Below, piece by piece: positions 1 to 9,859 of a stretch of DNA of 11,071 nt. Numbering within the stretch: the first letter of the stretch is position 1; each line of letters starts with the position of its first letter. Both the position numbers and the translations under genes were made by a program. Under the pieces are notes generated by a model. It was not told the DNA's origin, did not search any database, and saw only the letters and a list, made by a program, of their open reading frames with translations. Source of the DNA: an uncultured Collinsella sp. (lineage in GTDB: Bacteria; Actinomycetota; Coriobacteriia; Coriobacteriales; Coriobacteriaceae); contig USEF01000039.1 of assembly GCA_900553475.1 (NCBI GenBank), positions 1 through 11,071 on the forward strand, written 5' to 3'.

Positions 1-782
1 CCGCCGCCGGTATCGTCTATGCCGTTGTCTTTATCCTGTGCCTGGTTTTGGGTATTGTGCCCACGGCCATCTTTGTTTCCGTCATGAGCGGTCTGTGCTG
101 CTATGAGTTTTTCCGTATGACAAGGCTCGATGGCAAGATGGCTAACGAGCGCATGGGTATCGCTGCCGCCGTGCTCTTTCCGCTGTCGGCGTTGGGCGAT
201 TCGATGCTGCTGAATGCCCTGCTTTTTGCCCTGATGCTCGCTGTGGGCATTTGGTATGTCTGGTCGCCGCGTACCCGCATATCCGATGTTGCCGTGACAC
301 TCATGGGTCCCATCTACACCGGTTTTATGCTGTCGGCTATCGTGCTGCTGCGCGATGCCGTGCCCGGTTTTGCCGGCGCCCTGCTTTCGGTGGGTGTTTG
401 CGCGTCTCTCTGGGTCTCCGATTCGTTTGCCTATATCGTGGGTAGCCGTATCGGCAAACACAAGATGGTTCCCAAGATCTCTCCCAAAAAGAGCTGGGAG
501 GGGTTTGTTGGCGGCATCCTGGGCTCGGTTTTGATTTGGCTCATCCTGTGGGCGACGCATTTCTTCAAGCTCAGCCTGCCCTATGCGCTGCTGTGCGGCG
601 TGGTCGTGTCCATTCTGGGCGTTATCGGCGACCTTATCGAGTCGCGCATCAAGCGCGGTGTGGGCGTCAAGGATTCCGGCAACCTTATCCCGGGCCACGG
701 CGGCATGCTCGATCGTAGCGATTCGCTTATCTTCGGCTGCATCACCGCGCAGCTGATGCTGATGATCGGAGGCGTGCTGTAA
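1..782 (+). CDS. cdsA: Phosphatidate cytidylyltransferase, 5' end missing
   Basis: CdsA makes CDP-diacylglycerol from phosphatidic acid and CTP in the cytoplasmic membrane, the branch point to all bacterial phospholipids. The frame is open to the left edge (first whole codon at base 3), so the true start lies outside the window; a TTG at base 48 is only an internal codon. About 259 residues are visible, against a usual length near 270-285, so little is missing. Several hydrophobic membrane segments alternate with short loops. The family signature is clear at bases 642-722: S-R-I-K-R, then K-D-S-G, then PGHGGMLDRSD, which holds the conserved acidic metal-binding residues. A second family motif, PKKSWEGFVGG, lies at about 484-516. 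The stop TAA overlaps the dxr start by one base (TAATG), implying translational coupling. The order cdsA-dxr-rseP is widespread in bacteria and supports the call. Confidence 0.95.
   Translation, partial: AAGIVYAVVFILCLVLGIVPTAIFVSVMSGLCCYEFFRMTRLDGKMANERMGIAAAVLFPLSALGDSMLLNALLFALMLAVGIWYVWSPRTRISDVAVTLMGPIYTGFMLSAIVLLRDAVPGFAGALLSVGVCASLWVSDSFAYIVGSRIGKHKMVPKISPKKSWEGFVGGILGSVLIWLILWATHFFKLSLPYALLCGVVVSILGVIGDLIESRIKRGVGVKDSGNLIPGHGGMLDRSDSLIFGCITAQLMLMIGGVL
768..772 (+). promoter_or_regulatory. Ribosome binding site of dxr inside cdsA
   Basis: GGAGG lies nine bases before the dxr ATG, inside the last codons of cdsA. It fixes the dxr start at the overlapping TAATG. Confidence 0.8.
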
Positions 783-1969
783 TGTCATTCCAGACGACGT
801 ATGGCCCCGATGGACGCCTCCGTGTTGCCATCCTGGGTTGTACGGGCTCCATCGGCACCCAGGCGCTCGATGTGTGCCGCCAGCATGCCGATCGCCTGCA
901 GGTGACGGCGCTGTCCGTTAACTCCAGTACCTCCGAGCTTGTTGCCGCTGCCCGCGAGTTCTCGGTTTCGGCGGTTGCCGTGGCCGATGTCGCTCATGGC
1001 GATGACGCCGTGCTGCAGGAGTTGCCCGAGGGAACGAAGCTCGGCGTTGGCGCGCAGGCGGTTTGCGAGCTCGCGCGTCGCGACGATGTCGACTGCGTAC
1101 TCGTCGCTATTGTGGGTGCCGCCGGTCTCGAGGCGAGCCATGCGGCCTTGACCTCAAATAAGCGCCTTGCCCTTGCCAACAAGGAGTCCCTCGTCGTCGG
1201 TGGCGACCTGCTGATGCCGCTGGCCCAGCCGGGTCAGCTCATTCCGGTCGACTCCGAGCACTCTGCCATCTACCAGTGCTATCTGGGGGAGAATCCGCGC
1301 GAGGCCCACTGCATTTGGCTCACCTGCTCGGGTGGTCCGTTCTTTGGCCGTACGCGCGATGAGCTCGATCGCGTGACACGCGCCGATGCGCTGGCACATC
1401 CCACGTGGTCCATGGGCGCTAAGATCACGATCGACTCCGCTACCCTCATGAACAAGGGCCTGGAGCGTATCGAGGCAATGCACCTGTTTGGTTGCGACCT
1501 CGACTTTATCAACGTGGTCGTGCAGCGCCAGTCCAAGATTCACTCGATGGTCGAGTATGCCGACGGCTCCGTTATGGCACACCTTGGCGCCTCCGATATG
1601 CGCATTCCCATCCAGTTTGCCTTCTCGTATCCTGAGCGTTGGGATACGCCGGCGCCTCGTCTCGATTTTCGTGAGCTGGGGCAGCTCACCTTTGATGCCG
1701 CCGATATGGACACGTTCCGCTGCCTGGCGCTGGCCGAGCGTGCCGGCAAGACGGGCGGCACCATGCCGTGCGTGCTTAATGCAGCAAATGAGGTCGCTGT
1801 CGATGCGTTCTTACACGACGGCTGCAGCTTTACCGATATCGACCGCGTTGTGGAATCCTGCATGGATGCGCATGACGCGCAGGCGGTTACCTCGTTTGAG
1901 CAGCTCCGCGACATCGATGCCTGGGCGCGCGAAAAGGCCTCGCTGGTGCTTGCCACAGCCCATTCCTAA
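782..1969 (+). CDS. dxr: 1-deoxy-D-xylulose 5-phosphate reductoisomerase
   Basis: Dxr (IspC) rearranges and reduces 1-deoxy-D-xylulose 5-phosphate to 2-C-methyl-D-erythritol 4-phosphate with NADPH and a divalent metal, the first committed step of the MEP isoprenoid pathway in the cytosol. The 395 residues match the usual length. The NADPH loop GCTGSIG is at 19-25 and ANKESLVVGG at 132-141. Metal ligands are visible in PVDSEHSAI (D157, E159) and NKGLE (E228). Substrate contacts are S183 in CSGGPF, H206 in the flexible loop HPTWSMG, S219, N224 and K225. LNAANEVAV follows near the C-terminus. One oddity: the usual H-P-Q-S before I-H-S-M-V reads Q248-R249-Q-S here, while the His of IHSMV (H254) is kept. 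The gene overlaps cdsA by one base and ends 24 bases before the protease; ispG, a later enzyme of the same pathway, lies two genes on. Confidence 0.97.
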   Translation: MSFQTTYGPDGRLRVAILGCTGSIGTQALDVCRQHADRLQVTALSVNSSTSELVAAAREFSVSAVAVADVAHGDDAVLQELPEGTKLGVGAQAVCELARRDDVDCVLVAIVGAAGLEASHAALTSNKRLALANKESLVVGGDLLMPLAQPGQLIPVDSEHSAIYQCYLGENPREAHCIWLTCSGGPFFGRTRDELDRVTRADALAHPTWSMGAKITIDSATLMNKGLERIEAMHLFGCDLDFINVVVQRQSKIHSMVEYADGSVMAHLGASDMRIPIQFAFSYPERWDTPAPRLDFRELGQLTFDAADMDTFRCLALAERAGKTGGTMPCVLNAANEVAVDAFLHDGCSFTDIDRVVESCMDAHDAQAVTSFEQLRDIDAWAREKASLVLATAHS

Positions 1970-1993
1970 CCATAAGGATTGCTTTTTCTATTT

Positions 1994-3355
1994 ATGGATA
2001 CTGTTCTGAGCGTTCTTTCATCGGTCTTCTGGGGCCTTCTGATGCTTTCCGTCCTCGTGTTTTTGCACGAGGGCGGCCACTTTTTGGCTGCGCGTGCCTG
2101 CGGCGTCCGTGTGACCGAGTTCTTTTTGGGCCTGCCGTGCCGCTTTGACATCCATCATACGTCGCGTCGCATCGGTACCAAGTTTGGCGTGACGCCGCTG
2201 CTGCTGGGTGGTTATGCCGCTATCTGCGGTATGGACCCGACCAATGTCTCGTGCGCCGACCGCGTGCTTGCGGCGATTTATCGTCATGGTCGCGTTTCGG
2301 TTGCAGACCTTTCCGTCGAGCTGGAGCTGCCCGAGGAGGACGTGCTCGAGGCTTGTGCCTTGCTTTTGGGCTGGGGTTCCATTGCGCCTTGGTACGAGGA
2401 AGGGGAGAAGCCCTCACCGAGCTATTACCCCACCAAGTATCAGACGCTGCCGCGCGATGAGGCGGGCTACACCACCTTTGACGGGCGTCGGTTTGATCGC
2501 GAGCATGCGACCGCTGAGGGCGACGTATGGGAGCTGCCGTGCGGCGAGGCTGAATTCCTCGCACGCGAGCGCTCGCACACCTATTTGGGCCAAGGCTTTC
2601 TCAAGCGAGCCTTTATGTTGCTCGCGGGCATTGTCGTCAATATCCTGACGGGCTTTTTGCTCCTTATGAGCATCTATTCCATCGCAGGTGTCGCGGTGCC
2701 GTTGGATACCAATGTGATCGGTCAGGTTGACGAAGGCTCGATTGCCGCCGCGGCGGGAATCGAGGGCGGTGACGCGATCCTTTCGGTCGACGGAGTATCG
2801 TGCTCTACCTGGATAGACGTTTACGACGCCATCGGCAAGGCTGCCGGTAAGGACGATATCGCCATCGAGTACGAGCGTGATGGCAAGCAGCATTCGACCA
2901 CGGTTGCACTTAAAGAGGACGAGCGCCTAGGTGTGTACGCCTCTACGCAGGTGGTCCGTTTGGACCCCATCACGTCGGCTCGCCTGTCGTTCTCCTATGT
3001 CGCGCAGACAGCGGAGGGCGTGATGCGCCTGCTCCAGCCGCAGCACACGATGGAGATTCTCGACCAGTCCTCTTCGATCGTGGGTATTAGCGTTATGTCC
3101 TCACAGGCTGCTGCTGCCGGTCCTGCCACGTTCCTCTCGTTTGCCGCCCTCATTTCGTTCTCGCTTGGCTTTATGAACCTGCTGCCCATCCCACCGCTCG
3201 ATGGCGGCAAGCTGGTCATCGAGATCATTCAAAAGATTGCGGGCCGCGAGCTTCCGCTCAAGGTCCAGACGATTGTGAGCTATGTGGGCATCGCGCTCTT
3301 TGCGCTGTTGTTTGTCTATATGCTTCGTTCCGACGTCCTTCGATTTATTTTGTAG
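1994..3355 (+). CDS. rseP: Site-2 membrane metalloprotease with inserted winged-helix-like region
   Basis: This is an M50 (S2P/RseP) zinc protease that cuts membrane-spanning substrates such as anti-sigma factors. From the ATG it has 453 residues. The zinc motif HEGGH is at 25-29 in the first membrane helix, a second membrane segment is near 205-232, a PDZ domain spans about 240-315, and NLLPIPPLDGGKL at 395-407 supplies the third zinc ligand (D403), followed by a last membrane helix near 425-445. Between GGY (72-74) and the second membrane segment the known family has some 30 residues; here there are about 130. Residues 87-135 of the extra part look like a winged helix (three helices, then a short wing rich in Y and P), followed by a polar stretch to about 195. 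By S2P topology this insert would face the cytoplasm. I chose the ATG over a TTG 15 bases upstream because that TTG directly abuts the AAGGA; the spacing from AAGGA to the ATG is long (15 bases), so the start is not certain. The native substrate is unknown. Confidence 0.9.
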   Translation: MDTVLSVLSSVFWGLLMLSVLVFLHEGGHFLAARACGVRVTEFFLGLPCRFDIHHTSRRIGTKFGVTPLLLGGYAAICGMDPTNVSCADRVLAAIYRHGRVSVADLSVELELPEEDVLEACALLLGWGSIAPWYEEGEKPSPSYYPTKYQTLPRDEAGYTTFDGRRFDREHATAEGDVWELPCGEAEFLARERSHTYLGQGFLKRAFMLLAGIVVNILTGFLLLMSIYSIAGVAVPLDTNVIGQVDEGSIAAAAGIEGGDAILSVDGVSCSTWIDVYDAIGKAAGKDDIAIEYERDGKQHSTTVALKEDERLGVYASTQVVRLDPITSARLSFSYVAQTAEGVMRLLQPQHTMEILDQSSSIVGISVMSSQAAAAGPATFLSFAALISFSLGFMNLLPIPPLDGGKLVIEIIQKIAGRELPLKVQTIVSYVGIALFALLFVYMLRSDVLRFIL

Positions 3356-3360
3356 GGGAG
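3354..3360 (+). promoter_or_regulatory. Ribosome binding site that sets the TTG start of ispG
   Basis: AGGGGAG overlaps the rseP stop codon and lies eight bases before TTG at 3369. No ATG is available in this frame nearby, so this site decides the start. Confidence 0.75.
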
Positions 3361-3368
3361 TGTTTGGA

Positions 3369-4451
3369 TTGTCTTTATCCCATCCTTTGCCTCGCGAGCT
3401 GACGCGCCCCGTGCATGTGGGCGGCGTGCAGATCGGTGGCGGCGCGCCGGTGGTGGTCCAATCCATGACCTGCACCGATACCGCTGATGCCCAGGCAACG
3501 CTTGCGCAAGTGCGCGCGTTGGCGCAGGCTGGCTGCGATATCGTGCGCGTGAGCGTGCCCACCGAGGCCGCGCTTGAGGGTTTCCGCACCATCTGTGCCG
3601 AGTCTCCGGTGCCGATTGTCGCCGATATCCACTTTAACCATAAGCTCGCCATTGGTGCCGTTGAGGCCGGTGCTGCCAAGCTGCGCATCAATCCTGGCAA
3701 CATCGGCGATTGGGCCAAGGTCGATGCTGTGATCGATGCTGCGGGCACTGCTGGGTGCGCGATTCGCATCGGCGTGAACGCCGGCTCGCTCGAGCAGGAT
3801 ATTGCCGAGCGCGACGATCTTACGCAGCCCGAAAAGCTCGTGATGTCGAGCGAGCGCTTCGTCAAGCATTTTGAGGACCGCGGTTTCACCAACATCGTTC
3901 TTTCCGCCAAGGCCCATAGCGTGCAAACGACGCTCGATACCTATCGAGCCCTGTCGCGTGAGATTCCCCACGTTCCGCTTCACCTGGGCGTGACGGAGGC
4001 GGGGACCAAGCTCCAGGGCACCATCAAGAGCTCTGTAGGCTTGGGTATCTTGCTTTCCGAAGGCATTGGCGACACCATGCGTGTGTCGCTCACAGCCGAT
4101 CCGGTTGAGGAGCCGCCGGTTGCCTGGGGTATTCTGCAGTCGTTGGGCCTGCGTCGCCGTGGCCCCGAGATTGTCTCGTGCCCCACGTGCGCCCGCTGCC
4201 AGGTTAACCTTATTCCCATTGCCGAGGAAGTAACCGAGCGGCTTAAGAACTATACCGCGCCGCTTTCGATTGCCGTTATGGGATGTGCCGTTAATGGCCC
4301 CGGCGAGGCTTCTGATGCCGACCTGGGCGTTGCTTGCGGACGTGGTCAGGCCTTGCTCTTTTCGCATGGCCAGATCATTGGTAAAGTAGCTGAGGACCAA
4401 ATTGTCGACGCGCTTATGGCAGAGGTCGACAAGCTTATTGAGGAGAAATAA
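3369..4451 (+). CDS. ispG: 4-hydroxy-3-methylbut-2-enyl diphosphate synthase (IspG/GcpE)
   Basis: IspG converts 2-C-methyl-D-erythritol 2,4-cyclodiphosphate to HMBPP, the penultimate MEP-pathway step, using a [4Fe-4S] cluster and reduced flavodoxin or ferredoxin. From the TTG start the protein has 360 residues, close to the 372 of the E. coli enzyme. An N-terminal TIM-barrel half includes VVVQSMTCTDT (28-38), ADIHFN (85-90) and KLRINPGNIG (104-113). The C-terminal iron-sulfur half has CPTC (C271, C274) and GCAVNGPGEA (C306 with E313), which give the three cluster cysteines and the acidic residue near the open iron site. A longer frame reaches back into rseP to a GTG at 3282, but the strong ribosome binding site and the usual N-terminus favour 3369. 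It starts 13 bases after rseP and directly abuts proS. Confidence 0.95.
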   Translation: MSLSHPLPRELTRPVHVGGVQIGGGAPVVVQSMTCTDTADAQATLAQVRALAQAGCDIVRVSVPTEAALEGFRTICAESPVPIVADIHFNHKLAIGAVEAGAAKLRINPGNIGDWAKVDAVIDAAGTAGCAIRIGVNAGSLEQDIAERDDLTQPEKLVMSSERFVKHFEDRGFTNIVLSAKAHSVQTTLDTYRALSREIPHVPLHLGVTEAGTKLQGTIKSSVGLGILLSEGIGDTMRVSLTADPVEEPPVAWGILQSLGLRRRGPEIVSCPTCARCQVNLIPIAEEVTERLKNYTAPLSIAVMGCAVNGPGEASDADLGVACGRGQALLFSHGQIIGKVAEDQIVDALMAEVDKLIEEK

Positions 4452-6173
<1,722 letters not shown>

Positions 6174-6203
6174 TCGACGTTTCTGCTATTAGACGTAATT
6201 GCG

Positions 6204-6251
6204 GGACTGCCCCGCATCTCTCTTAGGATGAGATGCGGGGCAGTCCTTTTT
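6204..6251 (+). terminator. Strong intrinsic terminator after proS
   Basis: A perfect 17-bp stem (6204-6220 with 6230-6246), GC-rich in the middle, encloses a 9-base loop and is followed by five T residues at 6247-6251. It starts 31 bases after the proS stop and would end the cdsA-proS transcript. Confidence 0.93.
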
Positions 6252-6280
6252 GTTGCGTGAATCAGCTCGACGGGTAAAAG

Positions 6281-6314
6281 AAAACCCCACAGCCCATATG
6301 AGCTGCGGGGTTTT
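6281..6314 (-). terminator. Intrinsic terminator of the minus-strand kinase gene
   Basis: A near-palindrome centred on CATATG. Read on the minus strand, every arm position pairs, with two G-U wobbles; on the plus strand the same two positions are A-C mismatches. The minus-strand reading ends in GGGGTTTTCTTTT. The asymmetry assigns it to the kinase transcript, whose stop codon is 38 bases upstream. It faces the proS terminator. Confidence 0.85.
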
Positions 6315-6351
6315 CCTTTGTGCCTCCGATGCGAAATGAATCGCTCAGATA

Positions 6352-7116
6352 TTACTGATAATCGACGACGTCGATCCAGTTCTTCAGGAACTCATCGTTC
6401 ACGTTGCGCTTACGAGCGAGCTCGGAAGCGGCGACGATGCTCGTCCACTGACGCACGACCTGCATGGGCATGTCGGCACGGTCGCAGTAGAGCTCCAGGT
6501 AGGCCTCGGCCTGGTCCTTGCTGTTGAGGGCAAAGAGCAGGTAGGTGGTGGCAACGTCGGCAGCAGGGGAGCCCTGGGTGGCGTGTGCCCAGTCGCACAC
6601 ATAGAGCTGGCCGTCGTCGCCGACGATGACGTTGGAGGGGTTGAAGTCGCCGTGGCAGACCTTGAACTCCTTGGTCATGCCGTCCAGACGCTCCTGAAGG
6701 TTGTAGCGCGTGGTGGCATTGAGCTGATCAAGGCTGTCGATCATGCGGGCGAACTTGTCGCGCTGACGGTTGAGCAGCGGGGAGGTGTAGCCGTGGATCT
6801 CGATCTGGAGGTCGACGAACATCTCGAGGTACTCACCAAAGCGCTGGGGCTCGGCAGTCATCTTCTCGGCAAGGGTGGTGCCCGGAACCTTCTCGGTCAC
6901 GAGCGCCCAGCCGTTGGCGTTCTCGAGCTGGGAAACCTCGAGAGCCTTGGGGCTGCGGATGCCGCACTCATTGATGCGGGCAAGATTCAAAGCCTCGTTG
7001 AACACGTCGGAGACAGGCTTGGTCTCGTTAAAGACCTTGACGATCTTGTCGCCCAGGTCGTAAACGACCTTGTTGCCACGGCGGACGAGCTCGGTCTTGG
7101 AATCGGGTAGCAGCAT
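6352..7116 (-). CDS. APH-family phosphotransferase, substrate unknown
   Basis: A small 254-residue soluble kinase of the aminoglycoside phosphotransferase / choline kinase fold. An N-terminal ATP-binding lobe shows GDKIVKVF (K27 is the likely ATP lysine) followed by a helix with E41. The catalytic loop is HGDFNPSN (155-162, D157 as the likely base), and the metal-binding site is CDWA (D175), with D187 in GSPAADVAT completing the pattern. No signal peptide or membrane segment is seen. The ATG is preceded by GAAAGGA with a 7-base gap. It lies 89 bases downstream of adhE on the same strand and no convincing promoter is visible between them, so it may be transcribed by readthrough from adhE. The family covers antibiotic, choline, homoserine, sugar and other kinases. 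Nothing in the sequence or context points to drug resistance, and I do not assign a substrate. Confidence 0.85.
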   Translation of the reverse strand: MLLPDSKTELVRRGNKVVYDLGDKIVKVFNETKPVSDVFNEALNLARINECGIRSPKALEVSQLENANGWALVTEKVPGTTLAEKMTAEPQRFGEYLEMFVDLQIEIHGYTSPLLNRQRDKFARMIDSLDQLNATTRYNLQERLDGMTKEFKVCHGDFNPSNVIVGDDGQLYVCDWAHATQGSPAADVATTYLLFALNSKDQAEAYLELYCDRADMPMQVVRQWTSIVAASELARKRNVNDEFLKNWIDVVDYQ

Positions 7117-7149
7117 GGTTGCATCCTTTCAACGATGCGATAGAAGCGA

Positions 7150-7186
7150 CGGCGGGGGTGTGTGAAACACCCGTGCACCCCCGCCG
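7150..7186 (-). terminator. GC-rich hairpin between adhE and the kinase gene
   Basis: An 11-bp perfect stem (7150-7160 with 7176-7186) closes a 15-base loop, 20 bases after the adhE stop. In the direction of adhE transcription it is followed by TCGCTTCTATC rather than a U-run; T-runs lie before it instead. It may be a leaky terminator, or a 3'-end stabilising structure that lowers kinase expression relative to adhE. Confidence 0.5.
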
Positions 7187-7205
7187 CAAAAAACCGTGCT
7201 AAAAA

Positions 7206-9854
7206 CTAGCAGACGGCGTAGTCCTGGGGCTCGCGGCCGTAGTAGGCGTCCAGGTAGAGCTCCTTGATCTCGCTCATGAGCGGGTAGCGCGGGTTAGCGC
7301 CGGTGCACTGGTCGTTGAATGCCTGCTCGGTCATCTCGTCGAGGGTGTCGAGGAAGTACTGCTCGTCAACACCGTAGTCGGCGATGGTCTTCTTGACGCC
7401 GATGAAGTCCTTGAGCTCCTCGAGCTTCGTGATGAAGTTCTCGAAGACCTCCTTGTCGTCCTTGCCCTCGATGCCGCAGTACTTGGCCATCTCGGCGTAG
7501 TTGTGCAGCGCGTTGGGGTAAGGATACTGGGAGAAGGTACCCATCTTGACGGGAGCCTCGGCGGCGTTGTAGCGCATAACGCGGGTCAGGATGACAGCGT
7601 TGGCGAGGCCGTGGGGCAGGTGATGGAAAGCGCCGAGCTTGTGGGCCATGGAGTGGTTGAGGCCCAGGAAGGCGTTGGCGAAGGCCATACCGGCCATGCA
7701 GGAGGCGTTGTGCATCTCCTCGCGAGCGTGCGGGTCCTTGGCGCCGTTCGTGAAGCTGGAGGGCAGGTTCTCAAAGACGAGCTTAGCAGCGCGCTCGGAG
7801 AGGCCCTTGGTGTAGTCGGAAGCCATGATGGAGACGTAGGACTCGATGGCGTGGGTCATGACGTCGATGCCGGAGGCAGCGGTCAGGCCGCGCGGGGCGG
7901 TCATGCAGTTGTCGGCGTCGACGATAGCCATGTTGGGGAGCAGCGCGTAGTCGGCGAGCGGCCACTTGATGCCGGTTTCCTTGTCGGTGATGATGGCGAA
8001 CGGCGTGCACTCGGAGCCGGTACCCGAGGAGGTCGGGACGGCGACGAAGTAGGCCTTCTTGCCCATCTCGGGGAAGGTGAAGATGCGCTTGCGGATGTCC
8101 ATGAAGTCCATGGCCATGTCCTCAAACTTGCACTCGGGGTGCTCGTACATCATCCACATGATCTTGCCGGCGTCCATAGCGGAGCCACCGCCGACGGCGA
8201 TGATGACGTCCGGCTCAAAGAGAGCCATCTGCTTGGCGCCGCGACGTGCGCACTGCAGCGACGGATCGGGCTCGACGTCGTAGAAGCAGTCGTGGGCGAT
8301 GCCCATCTCGTCGAGCTTGGCCTCGATGGCGCGGGTGTTGCCATTCTTGAAGAGGAACTGGTCGGTAACGATGAAGGCGCGCTTCTTGCCCATGACGTTG
8401 CCCAGCTCGTCGAGGGCGACGGGCGTGGAACCCTTCTTGAAGTAGACCTTCTCGGGAGCGCGGAACCACAGCATGTTCTCACGGCGCTCGGCCACAGTCT
8501 TAACGTTGATCAAGTGCTTCACCCCAACGTTTTCGGAGACGGAGTTGCCGCCCCAGGAGCCGCAGCCCAGGGTCAGAGACGGCTTCATGCCAAAGTTGTA
8601 CAGGTCACCGATGCCACCGTGCGAGGACGGGGTGTTGATGACGATGCGGCAGGCCTTCATGACGTGCTCGAACAGGCTGATCTTCTCGGCCTGGGCGGGG
8701 TGCACGTACAGAGAGGCGGTGTGGCCCGGGCCACCGGCGAGCACCAGGTGCTCGGCCTTGTCGACGGCCTCCTGGAAGTCCTTGGCGTGGTACATGGCCA
8801 GGACCGGGGAGAGCTTCTCGTGGGAGAACTCCTCCTTGGCGGGGTCGGTGGAGGTGACCTCGGCGATCAGGATCTTAGTCTTGGGGGGAACCTCGATGCC
8901 GGCGAGCTCGGCGATCTTGGCGGCAGCCATGCCGGGGATGCGGTGATCGAGGGCGCCGTTCTTGAACATGGCGGCACGCAGGGCCTCCATCTCGGCACCC
9001 TGCTTGACGAAGTAGCAGCCGCGCTTCTGGAACTCGGCCTTGACCTGGTCGTAGATGGTGTCGATGACGGTCACGGACTGCTCGGAAGCGCAGATCATGC
9101 CGTTGTCAAAGGTCTTGGAGTGGATGATGGAGTTGACTGCGAGCAGAACGTCGGCGGTGTCGTCGATGACGACCGGGGTGTTACCGGCGCCAACGCCCAG
9201 GGCGGGCTTGCCCGAGGAGTAGGCGGCCTTGACCATGCCCGGGCCACCGGTGGCGAGGATGATGTCGACGTCGCGCATGACCATGTTAGTCAGCTCGATG
9301 GAGGGGACATCGACCCAGCCGATGATGCCCTCGGGGGCGCCGGCCTTGACGGCGGCGTCAAGCACGAGCTTGGCGGCGGCGATGGTGCACTTGGCGGCAG
9401 CCGGGTGCGGGGAGATGATGATGGCGTTGCGGGTCTTCAGGCAGATCAGCGTCTTGAAGATCGCGGTGGAGGTGGGGTTGGTCGTCGGGATGACGGCGCC
9501 CACGATGCCGATGGGCTCGGCGATCTTGGTGATGCCGTAAGCCTCGTCGCGCTCCAGGACACCACAGGTCTTGGTGTTCTTGTAAGCGTTGTAGATGTAC
9601 TCTGCGGCGTAGTGGTTCTTGATGACCTTGTCCTCAAGAACGCCGCGGCCGGTCTCCTCGATGGCCATCTTCGCCAACGGGATACGAGCCTTGTTGGCGG
9701 CCATGGCGGCCTCATAGAAGATCTTGTCGACCTGCTCCTGCGTGTACGTAGCAAAAAGCGCCTGGGCCTCTCGCATCTGAGCGAGCTTAGCCTCAAGCGC
9801 CTCTACGTTGTCCACAATTGCGGGAGTAGTGTTTTCCGGTGACTTTTTCACCAT
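7206..9854 (-). CDS. adhE: Bifunctional acetaldehyde-CoA / alcohol dehydrogenase
   Basis: AdhE reduces acetyl-CoA to acetaldehyde and then to ethanol, oxidising two NADH per acetyl unit, the main redox outlet in many fermenting anaerobes. The 882 residues compare with 891 in E. coli. The N-terminal aldehyde dehydrogenase domain (about 15-450) has the catalytic cysteine C255 in GMICASEQS. After a linker, the iron-dependent alcohol dehydrogenase domain (about 460-870) has the NAD-binding GGGSAMDAGK (555-564), PTSSGTGSE (607-615), and iron ligands D664, H668, H734 and H748 in GIDVMTHAIE and NHSMAHKLGAFHHLPHG. AdhE of this type assembles into helical spirosomes. The ATG follows AAGGAG by six bases. 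Codon use is strongly biased to C- and G-ending codons, more than in the plus-strand genes, as expected for a highly expressed gene; this bias also leaves long spurious frames on the opposite strand. Confidence 0.97.
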   Translation of the reverse strand: MVKKSPENTTPAIVDNVEALEAKLAQMREAQALFATYTQEQVDKIFYEAAMAANKARIPLAKMAIEETGRGVLEDKVIKNHYAAEYIYNAYKNTKTCGVLERDEAYGITKIAEPIGIVGAVIPTTNPTSTAIFKTLICLKTRNAIIISPHPAAAKCTIAAAKLVLDAAVKAGAPEGIIGWVDVPSIELTNMVMRDVDIILATGGPGMVKAAYSSGKPALGVGAGNTPVVIDDTADVLLAVNSIIHSKTFDNGMICASEQSVTVIDTIYDQVKAEFQKRGCYFVKQGAEMEALRAAMFKNGALDHRIPGMAAAKIAELAGIEVPPKTKILIAEVTSTDPAKEEFSHEKLSPVLAMYHAKDFQEAVDKAEHLVLAGGPGHTASLYVHPAQAEKISLFEHVMKACRIVINTPSSHGGIGDLYNFGMKPSLTLGCGSWGGNSVSENVGVKHLINVKTVAERRENMLWFRAPEKVYFKKGSTPVALDELGNVMGKKRAFIVTDQFLFKNGNTRAIEAKLDEMGIAHDCFYDVEPDPSLQCARRGAKQMALFEPDVIIAVGGGSAMDAGKIMWMMYEHPECKFEDMAMDFMDIRKRIFTFPEMGKKAYFVAVPTSSGTGSECTPFAIITDKETGIKWPLADYALLPNMAIVDADNCMTAPRGLTAASGIDVMTHAIESYVSIMASDYTKGLSERAAKLVFENLPSSFTNGAKDPHAREEMHNASCMAGMAFANAFLGLNHSMAHKLGAFHHLPHGLANAVILTRVMRYNAAEAPVKMGTFSQYPYPNALHNYAEMAKYCGIEGKDDKEVFENFITKLEELKDFIGVKKTIADYGVDEQYFLDTLDEMTEQAFNDQCTGANPRYPLMSEIKELYLDAYYGREPQDYAVC

Positions 9855-9859
9855 TTGTG

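Noticed and set aside
3282..3368. Upstream extension of ispG to a GTG inside rseP
   Set aside because: The added residues overlap rseP coding sequence and look random; AGGGGAG lies at ideal distance from TTG 3369.
6352..7116. Kinase as an aminoglycoside resistance gene
   Set aside because: Only the general APH fold is visible, and the gene sits beside chromosomal adhE without resistance or mobile context.
7503..9842. A 779-codon open frame on the plus strand opposite adhE
   Set aside because: It mirrors adhE exactly and its product is rich in G, V, D, L and H with no family motif. Strong C/G-ending codon use in adhE removes stops from the opposite strand.
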